Positions 25,348-34,250 of a stretch of DNA of 64,000 nt are shown piece by piece. The position numbers were made by a program, and so were the translations under genes. The stretch lies in contig NZ_MVDE01000023.1 of NCBI RefSeq assembly GCF_002843385.1, positions 1-64,000 of the forward strand, written 5' to 3'. The notes beneath the pieces are model-generated. The model searched no databases, was not told the DNA's origin, and saw only the letters and a list, made by a program, of their open reading frames with translations. Every line of letters starts with the position of its first letter. Positions within the stretch are counted from its first letter, which is position 1. This DNA comes from Labilibaculum manganireducens. GTDB lineage: Bacteria > Bacteroidota > Bacteroidia > Bacteroidales > Marinifilaceae.

Positions 25348-26670
25348 ATGCAACGTAAAATTGTTCGTTTTGTAGAAGAGGAAAATTTATTTTATCGCGA
25401 CGAAAAAATCTTGGTTGCGGTAAGCGGAGGAGTAGATTCCGTTGTTTTGCTTGATCTTCTTTGCAAAATGGAAGTGGAGTGCGGGGTTGCTCATTGTAAT
25501 TTTCATTTGCGCGACGAGGAATCAGATGGAGACTTTGAGTTTGTGAAGAATTTGGCCAAAGAGAAAGGTTTGGCGTTTTACTCGATAGATTTTGACACTA
25601 AAAAGTATGCTGCCGAGAATAAAATTTCTATCGAAATGGCAGCTCGCGACCTGCGTTACAATTGGTTTGAACAGGTAAGAGAAGTTTCTGAATACAAATA
25701 CATTGCTGTTGGCCATCATGCTGATGATGTTGCAGAAACAGTGCTGATAAATTTGGCTCGCGGGACGGGGATTCATGGTTTATCGGGAATTAAACCGAAG
25801 TTGGGTAAGATTGTGCGTCCACTGCTGCCATTTCCGCGTAAGCAGTTGCTTGAGTATGCAAAAAAGCACTCTATTGATTTTCGTGAGGACAGAACAAATG
25901 CGGAAACTGATTATGTGCGGAATAAAATACGACATCAGATAATGCCTGTATTGGAGGAGATTAATCCGGCCATTCGTGCTACCATGACCGAGAATGTGCA
26001 GCGTTTTCGTGAGGTGGAGCAGATTTACAACAAGGTAATTGAACAGAACCGTTTGCACTTGGTTTTTACACGTGAGAATCAGTTGTTAATTTCAATTCCA
26101 AAGTTGAAAGAGCTTTTGGCTCCTGTGTCTCATTTGTACGAGTTGCTTTCTCCATATGGCTTTCATCATCGTGATGTTCGCAAAATTGCAGAATCTATTC
26201 ATGGAATTTCCGGTAAGTTGTTTTATTCGGCAAGCCATCAATTGTTACGCGATCGGGAATATTTAATCCTTACCGAGATTTCAGAAGGGAACAATAATGA
26301 ATATTTAATTGAGGCTGAGGAAGCTAAACTTAAATTACCAGTAGAGCTAAAGGTTTCGTTTTTGGATAGAACGCCCGGATTTCAATTCCCCAACAGCACT
26401 AAAATTGCCTGTTTCGATGCGAACAAACTTCAGTTCCCGCTTAAGTTGAGGAAATGGAAAGAAGGAGATTATTTTTATCCTATCGGTATGAAGGGCAAGA
26501 AGAAGATTTCCGATTTCTTTATCGATCAAAAATTCTCTCTTCAGGAGAAAGAGAACACCTGGTTGTTGTTGTCAGGCAATAAAATTGTATGGGTAGTCGG
26601 GCACCGCATGGATGATCGATTTAAGATTACAGGCAACACCACCAAGATATACCGATTGGAGTTGGAATAG
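25348..26670 (+). CDS. tilS: tRNA(Ile)-lysidine synthetase
   Basis: Modifies C34 of the AUA-reading tRNA-Ile to lysidine, an essential step. From ATG 25348 the 440 residues contain the N-type ATP pyrophosphatase loop VAVSGGVDSVVLLDLL near residue 23, HCNFHLRDEESDGDFEFV, AVGHHADDVAETVLINLARGTGIHGLSGI and RPLLPFPRKQLLEYAKKHSIDFREDRTNAETDYVRNKIRHQIMP. A central helical domain follows, then the C-terminal TilS domain (LRKWKEGDYFYPIGMKGKKKISDFFIDQK). A TTG 39 nt upstream could extend it. It starts 60 nt after pabB and may share its transcript. Confidence 0.95.
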   Translation: MQRKIVRFVEEENLFYRDEKILVAVSGGVDSVVLLDLLCKMEVECGVAHCNFHLRDEESDGDFEFVKNLAKEKGLAFYSIDFDTKKYAAENKISIEMAARDLRYNWFEQVREVSEYKYIAVGHHADDVAETVLINLARGTGIHGLSGIKPKLGKIVRPLLPFPRKQLLEYAKKHSIDFREDRTNAETDYVRNKIRHQIMPVLEEINPAIRATMTENVQRFREVEQIYNKVIEQNRLHLVFTRENQLLISIPKLKELLAPVSHLYELLSPYGFHHRDVRKIAESIHGISGKLFYSASHQLLRDREYLILTEISEGNNNEYLIEAEEAKLKLPVELKVSFLDRTPGFQFPNSTKIACFDANKLQFPLKLRKWKEGDYFYPIGMKGKKKISDFFIDQKFSLQEKENTWLLLSGNKIVWVVGHRMDDRFKITGNTTKIYRLELE

Positions 26671-26683
26671 CTTTTAAAAAGAA

Positions 26684-26708
26684 CTTGTTCATTATTGAAC
26701 AAGCTCTT
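26684..26708. terminator. Bidirectional terminator between tilS and the small unknown gene
   Basis: A perfect 8-bp stem CTTGTTCA/TGAACAAG with loop TTAT, followed by CTCTTTT; the opposite strand also has a T-rich side. Confidence 0.75.
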
Positions 26709-26724
26709 TTGCTTAGTCTTAGTT

Positions 26725-26997
26725 TTAAGCCTCAACTTTTTGAAGCAAACTTTCTTTTAAATTTTTGAGTAATGCTTTTTTTACTTTGCGTGGTTTTTCA
26801 GCACTAATTTCTTCCAGAGCAATTAATGCAAGATTGCCAATTTCGAAAAGACCAACAGGATTTTTGTCGAAGTTGTAGCTGCCAATTACATACTCTAATT
26901 TTGATTTAAGTTCGTTGTATGCATCGTTTCCAGGTTTATTCAAACATTCCAATGCTTCCTGACAAACGTCTCTAAGTTCTTCATTTTTAATATCCAT
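26725..26997 (-). CDS. Small protein of unknown function
   Basis: A 90-residue, mostly helical, soluble protein with a mildly acidic N-terminal half and a basic C-terminal third (KPRKVKKALLKNLKESLLQKVEA). I recognise no domain. The pattern DVCQEALECLNKPGNDAYNELKSKLEYVIGSYNFDKNPVGLFEIGNLALIALEE looks like a compact four-helix fold. It has its own terminator and no clear partner. A coding origin is supported by length, good start context and ordinary codon use. Confidence 0.65.
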   Translation of the reverse strand: MDIKNEELRDVCQEALECLNKPGNDAYNELKSKLEYVIGSYNFDKNPVGLFEIGNLALIALEEISAEKPRKVKKALLKNLKESLLQKVEA

Positions 26998-27285
26998 AGC
27001 TTTCGGGTTAAATAGTTAATATCTATCTAATTTACGAAATCATTCATTTATTAGAGTTATTTATATGTTAGCTTTTTATTTCTAATTTATATAGATCAAT
27101 ATTTATCTTGTCGAAATTGTTTCCGTTATTGACCAACATCGTTTGCGCTGTTGGTAAACGATGTTGTAGAGGTGGTTTTTAAGAATTTTATAGTTTGCGG
27201 GTACTTCAATTTACGAGTAAATCTGAAAAAGAGAAAGCACAGCTAATAGCCGTACTTTTCTTTAAAAGTGTTTTATAATTTTAAT
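26998..27285. other. Intergenic region with a strong stem-loop
   Basis: An 11-bp perfect stem CAACATCGTTT (27134-27144) pairs with AAACGATGTTG (27156-27166) around an 11-nt loop. No T-tract follows on either side within a few bases, so it does not look like a simple terminator. No gene is seen. Confidence 0.5.
27225..27258 (-). terminator. pccB terminator
   Basis: On the minus strand AAAGTACGGCT pairs with AGCTGTGCTTT (two G-T pairs) and is followed by CTCTTTTT, 28 nt after the pccB stop. Confidence 0.68.
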
Positions 27286-28821
27286 TTACAATGGAATGTT
27301 ACCATGTTTTTTCGGTGGATTCTGTTCGCTTTTGTTTGCGCACATATCCAAAGCCTGCACCAATTTGTGGCGGGTTTGTTTGGGTTGAATAATTTCATCG
27401 ATGTATCCCAGTTCTGCCGCTTTGTAAGGATTAGCAAACTTATCACGGTAATCTTCAATAGCATCTGCTCTTTCCGATTCTGTAAGTCCTTTGTGCATAA
27501 TATTAACAGCTCCTTCGGCACCCATAACGGCAATTTCACCAGTAGGATAGGAGTAATTAATATCTGCACCAATGTGTTTCGAAGCCATAACATCATAAGC
27601 ACCACCATATGCCTTACGGGTGATTAAAGTTATTTTTGGCACAGTGGCTTCTGCGAAAGCATATAATAGCTTAGCGCCATGCTTAATAATTCCACCAAAT
27701 TCCTGAGCAGTTCCCGGAAGGAAACCAGGCACATCCACGAAAGTGATTAAAGGAATATTAAAGGCATCGCAGAAACGCACAAATCTGGCTGCCTTAACAG
27801 AGCTGTTGATATCTAAAACGCCAGCCATAAAAGCAGGATTATTAGCTACAATTCCCACGGGTTTTCCACTTAATCTGGCAAAACCAATGCATATGTTTTG
27901 TGCATATAGCGGCATTACCTCAAAAAAGTTGTGATCATCTACAACCGTCTCGATAATATCTTTGATGTTGTATGGTTTGTTGGGATCAACAGGAACCATA
28001 GTCTGAAGTTTTTCAGCTTCGCGGTGAATATTGTCTGTACAAGGCTTTATTGGCGGATCTTCCATATTGTTTGACGGAAGAAAACCAATCAGCTCACGAA
28101 GCATTATCATGGCTTGTTCGTCGTTATCGGCAGTAAAATGAGCAACACCACTTTTAGAATTGTGAGTGATTGCTCCCCCAAGTTCTTCTTTAGTTACTTC
28201 TTCGTGTGTAACTGTTTTTATTACATCGGGTCCGGTTACAAACATATAACTTGTATCCTTCACCATCATAATAAAATCGGTAAGAGCAGGAGAGTATACG
28301 GCACCGCCTGCACATGGCCCCATAATTGCTGAAATCTGCGGAATTACTCCGGAACCTCTTACGTTCTGATAAAAGATATCAGCATATCCGGCTAAACTCT
28401 GCACGCCTTCCTGAATTCGTGCTCCTCCTGAATCATTCAAACCAATAATAGGAGCGCCCATTTTCATGGCTAATTTTGTAATTTTAACAATTTTATCGGC
28501 GTTGGCACTACTCAACGAACCACCAAAAACTGTAAAGTCCTGGGCGAAAACATAAACCAAACGACTGTCGATTTTGCCATAGCCGCAAACAACACCATCG
28601 CCAAGTATTTTGTTTTTCTCCATACCAAAATCGGTAGAACGGTGCGTAACCATTTTGTCTACTTCCACGAAAGTTTCGGGATCCATAAGATCCATGATTC
28701 TCTCTCTGGCAGTTTTTTTACCACCAGCATGATGTTTTGCAATTCTATCTTGTCCGCCACCAGCTTCGGCGGCCTTATTTAATTCTTCAAACTTTTTAAT
28801 TTTGTCTTCGAGTGTCAACAT
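27286..28821 (-). CDS. pccB: Acyl-CoA (propionyl-CoA) carboxylase carboxyltransferase subunit
   Basis: Carboxyltransferase that moves the carboxyl group from biotin to an acyl-CoA such as propionyl-CoA. The 511 residues have the crotonase-like fold motifs [39 protein letters not shown] (oxyanion hole), [75 protein letters not shown], and the family-typical C-terminus [11 protein letters not shown]. It is the last gene of accC-biotin carrier-pccB. A close paralogue, mmdA, is at 55603. The presence of a biotin carboxylase in this operon argues for the forward, ATP-dependent carboxylation. Confidence 0.93.
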   Translation of the reverse strand: MLTLEDKIKKFEELNKAAEAGGGQDRIAKHHAGGKKTARERIMDLMDPETFVEVDKMVTHRSTDFGMEKNKILGDGVVCGYGKIDSRLVYVFAQDFTVFGGSLSSANADKIVKITKLAMKMGAPIIGLNDSGGARIQEGVQSLAGYADIFYQNVRGSGVIPQISAIMGPCAGGAVYSPALTDFIMMVKDTSYMFVTGPDVIKTVTHEEVTKEELGGAITHNSKSGVAHFTADNDEQAMIMLRELIGFLPSNNMEDPPIKPCTDNIHREAEKLQTMVPVDPNKPYNIKDIIETVVDDHNFFEVMPLYAQNICIGFARLSGKPVGIVANNPAFMAGVLDINSSVKAARFVRFCDAFNIPLITFVDVPGFLPGTAQEFGGIIKHGAKLLYAFAEATVPKITLITRKAYGGAYDVMASKHIGADINYSYPTGEIAVMGAEGAVNIMHKGLTESERADAIEDYRDKFANPYKAAELGYIDEIIQPKQTRHKLVQALDMCANKSEQNPPKKHGNIPL

Positions 28822-28848
28822 TTCTTTATAATTATAAATTTTGAATGA

Positions 28849-28909
28849 TTAATTATGAATGTTATTTCAAGTTGAGGAATTCATAATTAACAACTCATAA
28901 TTGTTAATT
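28849..28909. repeat. Overlapping AT-rich inverted repeats between pccB and the biotin carrier gene
   Basis: TTAATTATGAAT (28849-28860) pairs with ATTCATAATTAA (28879-28890). AATTAACAA (28885-28893) pairs with TTGTTAATT (28901-28909). The two hairpins share 28885-28890 and cannot form together. They lie inside the operon transcript. Confidence 0.6.
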
Positions 28910-28920
28910 TGTAATTTAAA

Positions 28921-29430
28921 TTAGTCAATAAATACCAAAGGTTGATTTCCATCAATGATATCCTCTTCGTGAACAAAGATTTCTTTTACAATACCATCTT
29001 TCATGGCTTTGTACTCGCTTTCCATTTTCATTGCTGACACAATAATTACGGTATCTCCCTTTTTTACTTCACTCCCCAATTCAACAGGAATCTTTACTAC
29101 TTTTCCAGGCATTGGCGAGGTGATTGTGCTCTCTGCAGCTTCGAGGTTACCCGAATTTCTTGCTTGCAGATATTTGGTTTCAGCATCTATAATTTCCGCA
29201 TCATAGGAATGGTAAAATGTGTTGACTGAATACTTTTTTGAAGAATCAGTTTCAATTAATTCCACATTATAGGAGCGACCTTTATATAGAACAGAGTACA
29301 CGCCATTTTCAACCTGCAGCATATCCAGATTGTACTCTTTGGAGTCAACCATTATTTTGATTTGATTTCCCTCTTCGGCTAAAAGTTCAACTTTTGCCAT
29401 CCGTTCGCCCAATTTTATTTCAATTGCCAT
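28921..29430 (-). CDS. Biotin carboxyl carrier protein of the acyl-CoA carboxylase
   Basis: A 169-residue biotin/lipoyl-attachment protein. The C-terminal 80 residues form the biotinyl domain: SPMPGKVVKIPVELGSEVKKGDTVIIVSAMKMESEYKAMKDGIVKEIFVHEEDIIDGNQPLVFID, with the biotinylated Lys in AMKMES. The N-terminal half (KVELLAEEGNQIKIMVDSKEYNLDMLQVENGVYSVLYKGRSYNVEL) resembles the linking domain of acyl-CoA carboxylase carrier proteins. It lies between accC and pccB, 23 nt from accC, so the three form one complex. Confidence 0.9.
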   Translation of the reverse strand: MAIEIKLGERMAKVELLAEEGNQIKIMVDSKEYNLDMLQVENGVYSVLYKGRSYNVELIETDSSKKYSVNTFYHSYDAEIIDAETKYLQARNSGNLEAAESTITSPMPGKVVKIPVELGSEVKKGDTVIIVSAMKMESEYKAMKDGIVKEIFVHEEDIIDGNQPLVFID

Positions 29431-29453
29431 TTTATTATTTTTTTGTTTGTCCT

Positions 29454-30977
29454 TTAGTTTTCACTTGCTCTAAACATTCCCCTTCTGCGTCCAAATTCTT
29501 TCCACTTGCTTTGCAGTGATGATTTTGGACAAATTTGAGTGCTTTTCAGTTTGTTGTGATAATTGATAAAGGCGGTAACTATGGCCAGATCTTCAAAAGA
29601 TTGCTTTGCTTCATCAGGAGCAAGAAGAAAATCTTCGTTATTTTGAATAAAGTGAGTATCGTAGGTGCCTTTTCTAAAGTCAGGACAATCCATGATTTTT
29701 TCAAGATATTTGATTGAGGTTTTTACACCCGTAATTTTGTATTCGAAAAGTGCCCGTCGCATTCGTTCGATCGCTTCCTCTCTTGTTTTGGCCCAAATAA
29801 TTAGTTTGGAAATCATTGGGTCGTAATGAATTGGAATTTCATATCCTTCATAAACGTAGCCATCGGTTCTAACTCCTAAGCCCATTGGTTCAGTAATGTG
29901 GGTAATCACACCCGGACTCGGCATAAAGTTATTATCGGTATCTTCCGCGTAAATTCTGCATTCGATTGCATGTCCGAACTGAAAAATATCTTCTTGTTTC
30001 ATTTTCAATTCGTGTCCTTCGGCAATTAAAATTTGTTGTTTCACAAGATCATATCCGGTTACCCTTTCGGTGATAGGATGCTCGACTTGCAGTCGTGTAT
30101 TCATTTCAAGGAAATAGTAGTTGTGATCATTATCTACCAGAAACTCAATGGTGCCTGCCCCATGATAATTAACAGCTTTGGCGGCCGCAACGGCATGTTC
30201 TCCCATTTGGGCTCTTAACTCAGAAGTCATCAGCGGAGAGGGCGTTTCTTCCACCACCTTCTGATGTCGTCTTTGAACGGAGCATTCTCTTTCGCAAAGA
30301 TGAATTACATTGCCATGTTTGTCACCAAGGATCTGAAACTCGATGTGATGAGGAGAAGAAATGTATTTTTCGATATAAACAGCGTCATCACCAAATGATG
30401 CCATGGCTTCCGATTTTGCAGCTCTTAGTCCTTCCAGAATATTTTCTTCTTTGTCGACCATTCGCATTCCTTTTCCACCACCTCCGGCAGAAGCTTTAAT
30501 CATTACCGGTAAACCAATTTCCCGAACCGTTTTAAGTATTGTCGATTCATCTTTTAGGTTTTCTTTAGTCCCCGGAACTACAGGAACACCACTCTTAATC
30601 ATGGTTTGTCGAGCGGTGATTTTGTCACCCATTGTTGCAATTACTTCGGGAGTTGGACCTATAAAAATGATACCTTCTTTCTCGCAGCGTTTTGAGAATT
30701 CAGCATTTTCGCTTAAAAATCCATAACCAGGGTGAATGGCGTCAGCCTTTACCAGTTTTGCTGCGTTTATTATTTTATCCATATTTAAATAACTTTCTGC
30801 TGATGTTGCAGGTCCGATATGAATGGCCTGATCGGCATATCGCACATGCATAGATGTTCGATCGACATCGGAGTAAACAGCAACAGAAAGAATTCCCAAT
30901 TCTCTGCATGATCGCATAACGCGCAGAGCAATTTCTCCTCGATTTGCAACAAGGACTTTTGAAATCTTCTTGATCAT
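29454..30977 (-). CDS. accC: Biotin carboxylase subunit of acyl-CoA carboxylase
   Basis: ATP-grasp enzyme that carboxylates biotin with bicarbonate. The 507 residues show KVLVANRGEIALRVMRSCRELGI, PGYGFLSENAEFSKRCEKEGI, the glycine-rich ATP loop MIKASAGGGGKGMRMV, CSVQRRHQKVVEETPSP, GTIEFLVDNDHNYYFLEMNTRLQVEHPITE with the catalytic residues, and ECRIYAEDTDNNFMPSPG. It has a C-terminal extension of about 50 residues beyond E. coli AccC (ending SKWKEFGRRRGMFRASEN). Such tails help assembly in propionyl-CoA carboxylases. First gene of the operon. Confidence 0.94.
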   Translation of the reverse strand: MIKKISKVLVANRGEIALRVMRSCRELGILSVAVYSDVDRTSMHVRYADQAIHIGPATSAESYLNMDKIINAAKLVKADAIHPGYGFLSENAEFSKRCEKEGIIFIGPTPEVIATMGDKITARQTMIKSGVPVVPGTKENLKDESTILKTVREIGLPVMIKASAGGGGKGMRMVDKEENILEGLRAAKSEAMASFGDDAVYIEKYISSPHHIEFQILGDKHGNVIHLCERECSVQRRHQKVVEETPSPLMTSELRAQMGEHAVAAAKAVNYHGAGTIEFLVDNDHNYYFLEMNTRLQVEHPITERVTGYDLVKQQILIAEGHELKMKQEDIFQFGHAIECRIYAEDTDNNFMPSPGVITHITEPMGLGVRTDGYVYEGYEIPIHYDPMISKLIIWAKTREEAIERMRRALFEYKITGVKTSIKYLEKIMDCPDFRKGTYDTHFIQNNEDFLLAPDEAKQSFEDLAIVTAFINYHNKLKSTQICPKSSLQSKWKEFGRRRGMFRASEN

Positions 30978-31419
30978 ATTTTGGTCTTCGTTTAAAAGCC
31001 TGTAAAGGCTTTGTTTTTAATCAACTAATCCATCTGATAGTTAGAAAAATATTTTTCCAAAAAGAATAATATACAGCATAGATGTGTTGTAGAACATTTA
31101 AATGTAATCAAAATTTCGAAGTTTTCAAGTAATTAAATATAAAGATGTGTGTATGTGTTGATCATAAATCACACCTACTTTAATGTGATTAATTTAACTG
31201 AAAATCAGTAGTTTATAGGGGTGGTGTTTAGCAGTGTGGGAATTTCAGTTCAAAAAAATTGTAAAATGGGCGAAATCCGCCAATTATGTTGCAGAACAAG
31301 GATTGTATTTTTAAGAAATTATGGAATTTAGGCAATAATAAGGATGAAATGGAGTGGTTTTTTAGCCGTTGGCGTAAATATTATTTTTGTCAAATGAATA
31401 TTTGGAACCGGAGAGGGAC
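30978..31419. other. Upstream region of accC
   Basis: No gene is seen. AATCACA-N10-TGTGATT (31167-31190) is a perfect 7-bp inverted repeat about 190 nt upstream of accC and might bind a Crp/Fnr-type regulator. AAAGCC-N6-GGCTTT (30995-31012) forms a small hairpin in the accC leader. Confidence 0.4.
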
Positions 31420-32751
31420 TTAGTTTTTGTTTTTTACCTCTCCGCCAAATTCGAAACCAAGGCTTTCCAGTTCTTTTTTTATAATTTCTAAATCGATATT
31501 ATTTCCTTCTAACTGCAAAAGTTTTTGTTCCAAATTTACTTCTGCCAGAGTAATGTTTTTCATGGCTCCAATGTGTTTTTCCACACTGTTTTTACAATGA
31601 TTACAGCTCATTCCATTCACTATTACCAGTTTTTTATTGACAGCTATGTCATGATCAGTTGATTTAAGCTTGTTTTTGCCGGAAATATATTTTTGTAAAT
31701 AGCCGTTGATAATCAATAGAACTAATGCAATACTGCTTCCCCATCTCATCCAGTCAGGAAGCATCCAATGTCCTTCATGTGCCCCCATATGATCATGCAA
31801 TGCCCCCATAGTGAACCATTCTCGTGGGAATACATTATCAATTAATAGTCCAAAAATTAATGCTCCTAAAATAATTGAGATTAAATAAGACCACATTGTT
31901 TTTTTACCGAGAACTTTATTTAGTACTGTAATGGTTGCCGCATTGGTTGCCGGACCGGCCATTAGGAATACCAAAGCGGCTCCGGGCGAAATGCCTTTCA
32001 TCATTAATATAGCAGCCACAGGCACCGATGAAGTTGCACAAATATAAAGAGGAATGGAGGCCACAAGAATTACCAGCATACCAATAAAATCATTTCCAAT
32101 ATAAGCAGAGAAAAAGTCGTCAGGAATTAGTACTGAAATTACAGCGGCCAAAAGAAGTCCAATAATTAACCACTTCGAAATGTCCTGCAGAAAATCTACA
32201 AAAGCATATTTGAACATGGTGTAGAGTGGTGATTTTTTCTTTTTAGTTTCTGTATTGCATTCTCCATCACATCCACAGTCCGATTCTTTTTCCGTAGAGC
32301 AGCAAGAATCGGGGCTTTGTACGGGAATTGCTTTTTCATCTTTATCAAAATGATTGGTGAGCATTCCGCCAAACAGTCCGGTTAGTAATGCTATAAAGGG
32401 ACGAATGATTGCAAAAGGTAAGCCTAATAAGGAATAAGTTACTAAAATTGAGTCTACACCAGTTTGGGGTGTTGAGATTAGAAATGATACAGATGAACCT
32501 TTGGAAGCACCGCTCTTATAAAATGAAATACCGGTAGGTATAACTCCGCAAGAGCACAATGGAAGTGGAATGCCCAGAAGTGCGGCATATAAAACGGATT
32601 TTCCGTTTTTCTGACCTAAATACTTGTCGATAAATTTCTGAGGAAATGCCACTTTCAAAATTCCTGCAAATAAAAAACCTAGCATTAGGTAGGGTGACAT
32701 CTCGTTTAAGATATCTATAAAATCTATAAAAAACTGATTGATATATTCCAT
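31420..32751 (-). CDS. Permease of the DUF318/ArsP-like family with C-terminal HMA domain (SO_0444-type Cu/Zn efflux)
   Basis: A 443-residue inner-membrane protein with about nine hydrophobic helices in two blocks (residues 1-125 and 170-350). It contains the duplicated family signature PLCSCGVIPTGISFYKSGASKGSSVSFLISTPQTG and PLYICATSSVPVAAILMMKGISPGAALVFLMAGPATNA. Between them is a Cys-rich loop DSCCSTEKESDCGCDGEC. The last 65 residues are a heavy-metal-associated domain with VNGMSCNHCKNSVEKHIG (CxxC). The metal ligands in loop and HMA domain suggest a thiophilic or transition metal cargo. A divergent porin/FMN-protein unit lies upstream; an inverted repeat AATACC-N8-GGTATT lies in the gap. 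Confidence 0.87.
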   Translation of the reverse strand: MEYINQFFIDFIDILNEMSPYLMLGFLFAGILKVAFPQKFIDKYLGQKNGKSVLYAALLGIPLPLCSCGVIPTGISFYKSGASKGSSVSFLISTPQTGVDSILVTYSLLGLPFAIIRPFIALLTGLFGGMLTNHFDKDEKAIPVQSPDSCCSTEKESDCGCDGECNTETKKKKSPLYTMFKYAFVDFLQDISKWLIIGLLLAAVISVLIPDDFFSAYIGNDFIGMLVILVASIPLYICATSSVPVAAILMMKGISPGAALVFLMAGPATNAATITVLNKVLGKKTMWSYLISIILGALIFGLLIDNVFPREWFTMGALHDHMGAHEGHWMLPDWMRWGSSIALVLLIINGYLQKYISGKNKLKSTDHDIAVNKKLVIVNGMSCNHCKNSVEKHIGAMKNITLAEVNLEQKLLQLEGNNIDLEIIKKELESLGFEFGGEVKNKN

Positions 32752-32885
32752 AGTTGAGCTTCTCTTTAGTATCCGAAATTCTATAAGTAAATAGCAAATC
32801 CGGAGCTTTTACAGACTCAAAAGTATTAAAATATTTGGATATATATATAAGGTATATCAGTAATAAAAGAGCTCACAGTCTAAAA

Positions 32886-32905
32886 ATACCAATATGTAGG
32901 TATTT
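32886..32905. promoter_or_regulatory. Inverted repeat between the permease and porin genes
   Basis: AATACC and GGTATT face each other across 8 nt in the divergent region. Dyads of this sort bind dimeric metal sensors, but no regulator gene is adjacent. Direct half-site-like words TTAGTC also occur twice at about 32922-32935. Confidence 0.4.
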
Positions 32906-32992
32906 ATGCTTATTAAGACTTAGTCTAATTTAGTCGTCGAAATAATGCTTGTTATTCGAGCAGAAAAACTAAAACCTAATTGTTTTAAACTG

Positions 32993-34165
32993 ATGAAAAA
33001 AGGATTACTATTTGTGGCTGTGATTGCTGCATTTTTTACAACAAAAGCACAGGATGCTCAGGAACCAAAAAGTATTGGAACAACTATTTTGGACAGAGTT
33101 AAAGATGAGAAATTAAGTATTGGTGGATATGGTGAGGTTCATTACAATCAGCAAATTAGTGGTAACACTCGTTACAATGGAAATATGGATGTTCACAGAA
33201 TGGTATTGTTTTTTGGATATCAATTTAATGATAAGACTTCGTTTGTTACCGAAATTGAATACGAACACGTAAAGGAGTTGTACGTTGAGCAAGCATTTCT
33301 AAACTATAATGTTCGTCCAAACACAAGTTTGAGAGCAGGTTTAATGTTGGTGCCAATGGGTATTGTAAATGAATATCACGAACCAACTACTTTTAACGGT
33401 GTGGAGCGCCCGAGTGTGGATAACAGCATTGTTCCGACTACATGGCGCGAAGTCGGAGTTGGACTTAGCGGGCGCATGCCTTCATTTCCTGTAAAGTATC
33501 AATTGTATGTAATGAATGGTTTTATGGGATACAACGGTGCAGGTGTTCTTAGAGGTTCTGATGGATTTAGAAAAGGTCGTCAGAAAGGCGCTGAATCTAC
33601 ATTTACATCACCTTCTTTATCTGCTAAATTGGATTACTATGGAGTAAAAGGCTTAAATATTGGTTTGGCCGGATATTTCGGAAAAACTCAGTCATCTGCC
33701 TTTAATGGATTGGATAAGAATGATGATTTTGCTGAGGAAGCTGCAGATTCAACACGTGTTGGAATAAGCATGTTTGGTATGGATGTTCGTTACAAGGTGA
33801 ATGCTTTACAGTTAAAAGGTCAGTACATTCATTCTTTTATCAGTGATGTTGAAGCGTACAATGATAAAACAGGTAAGGATCTTGGAAAGCAAATGCAAGG
33901 TTACTATTTAGAGGCAGGATATGATTTATTAGATGGTAAAGAGCAGGCTTTGGTTCCATTTGTACGCTACGAAAATTATAACACACATCACAAAACGGCT
34001 GGGAATATGGTTGCAAACAAAGCTTACGACCGGGAAGAGGTATTCTTTGGAGTAAGTTATCATTTGGCAAAGGGAGCAGTGGTAAAAGCTGATTACCAAA
34101 TGTCTAAAGATGGTAATGATGTGAAAAATAATTTTGTGAATTTTGGTGTAGGCGTTTGGTTCTAG
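32993..34165 (+). CDS. Porin-like outer membrane beta-barrel protein
   Basis: Outer membrane barrel of 390 residues from ATG 32993, beginning MKKGLLFVAVIAAFFTTKAQ (signal peptide). Then come ILDRVKDEKLSIGGYGEVHYNQQ, the first strand of a phosphate-selective porin O/P-like barrel, and regular alternating strands (MVLFFGYQFNDKTSFVTEIEYEHVKELYVEQAFLNYNVRPNTSLRAGLMLVPMG). The terminal strand VNFGVGVWF ends in aromatic Phe. An upstream ATG at 32945 would put 16 residues before the signal. It is followed, after a weak terminator, by an exported FMN-binding protein. Substrate unknown. Confidence 0.82.
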   Translation: MKKGLLFVAVIAAFFTTKAQDAQEPKSIGTTILDRVKDEKLSIGGYGEVHYNQQISGNTRYNGNMDVHRMVLFFGYQFNDKTSFVTEIEYEHVKELYVEQAFLNYNVRPNTSLRAGLMLVPMGIVNEYHEPTTFNGVERPSVDNSIVPTTWREVGVGLSGRMPSFPVKYQLYVMNGFMGYNGAGVLRGSDGFRKGRQKGAESTFTSPSLSAKLDYYGVKGLNIGLAGYFGKTQSSAFNGLDKNDDFAEEAADSTRVGISMFGMDVRYKVNALQLKGQYIHSFISDVEAYNDKTGKDLGKQMQGYYLEAGYDLLDGKEQALVPFVRYENYNTHHKTAGNMVANKAYDREEVFFGVSYHLAKGAVVKADYQMSKDGNDVKNNFVNFGVGVWF

Positions 34166-34189
34166 TACTAACGCAATTAAAATATTTTA

Positions 34190-34230
34190 CTTCAAGGCAT
34201 TTTGGGTTTCCATTGTGCTTTGAGGTTTTT
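34190..34230 (+). terminator. Weak terminator between porin and FMN-binding protein genes
   Basis: CTTCAAGGCA pairs with TGCTTTGAGG (two G-T pairs) and is followed by TTTTT. Read-through into the next gene is likely. Confidence 0.5.
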
Positions 34231-34250
34231 CAAGTAAAGGAGATTTGTTG

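Noticed and set aside
27268-27627. Plus-strand frame opposite pccB
   Set aside because: Antisense shadow of a highly conserved gene; hydrophobic composition follows from the complementary codons.
31379-31390. TATTTTTG as a promoter
   Set aside because: It matches the -7 consensus on the plus strand but no plus-strand gene follows; it lies at the 3' side of the permease gene.
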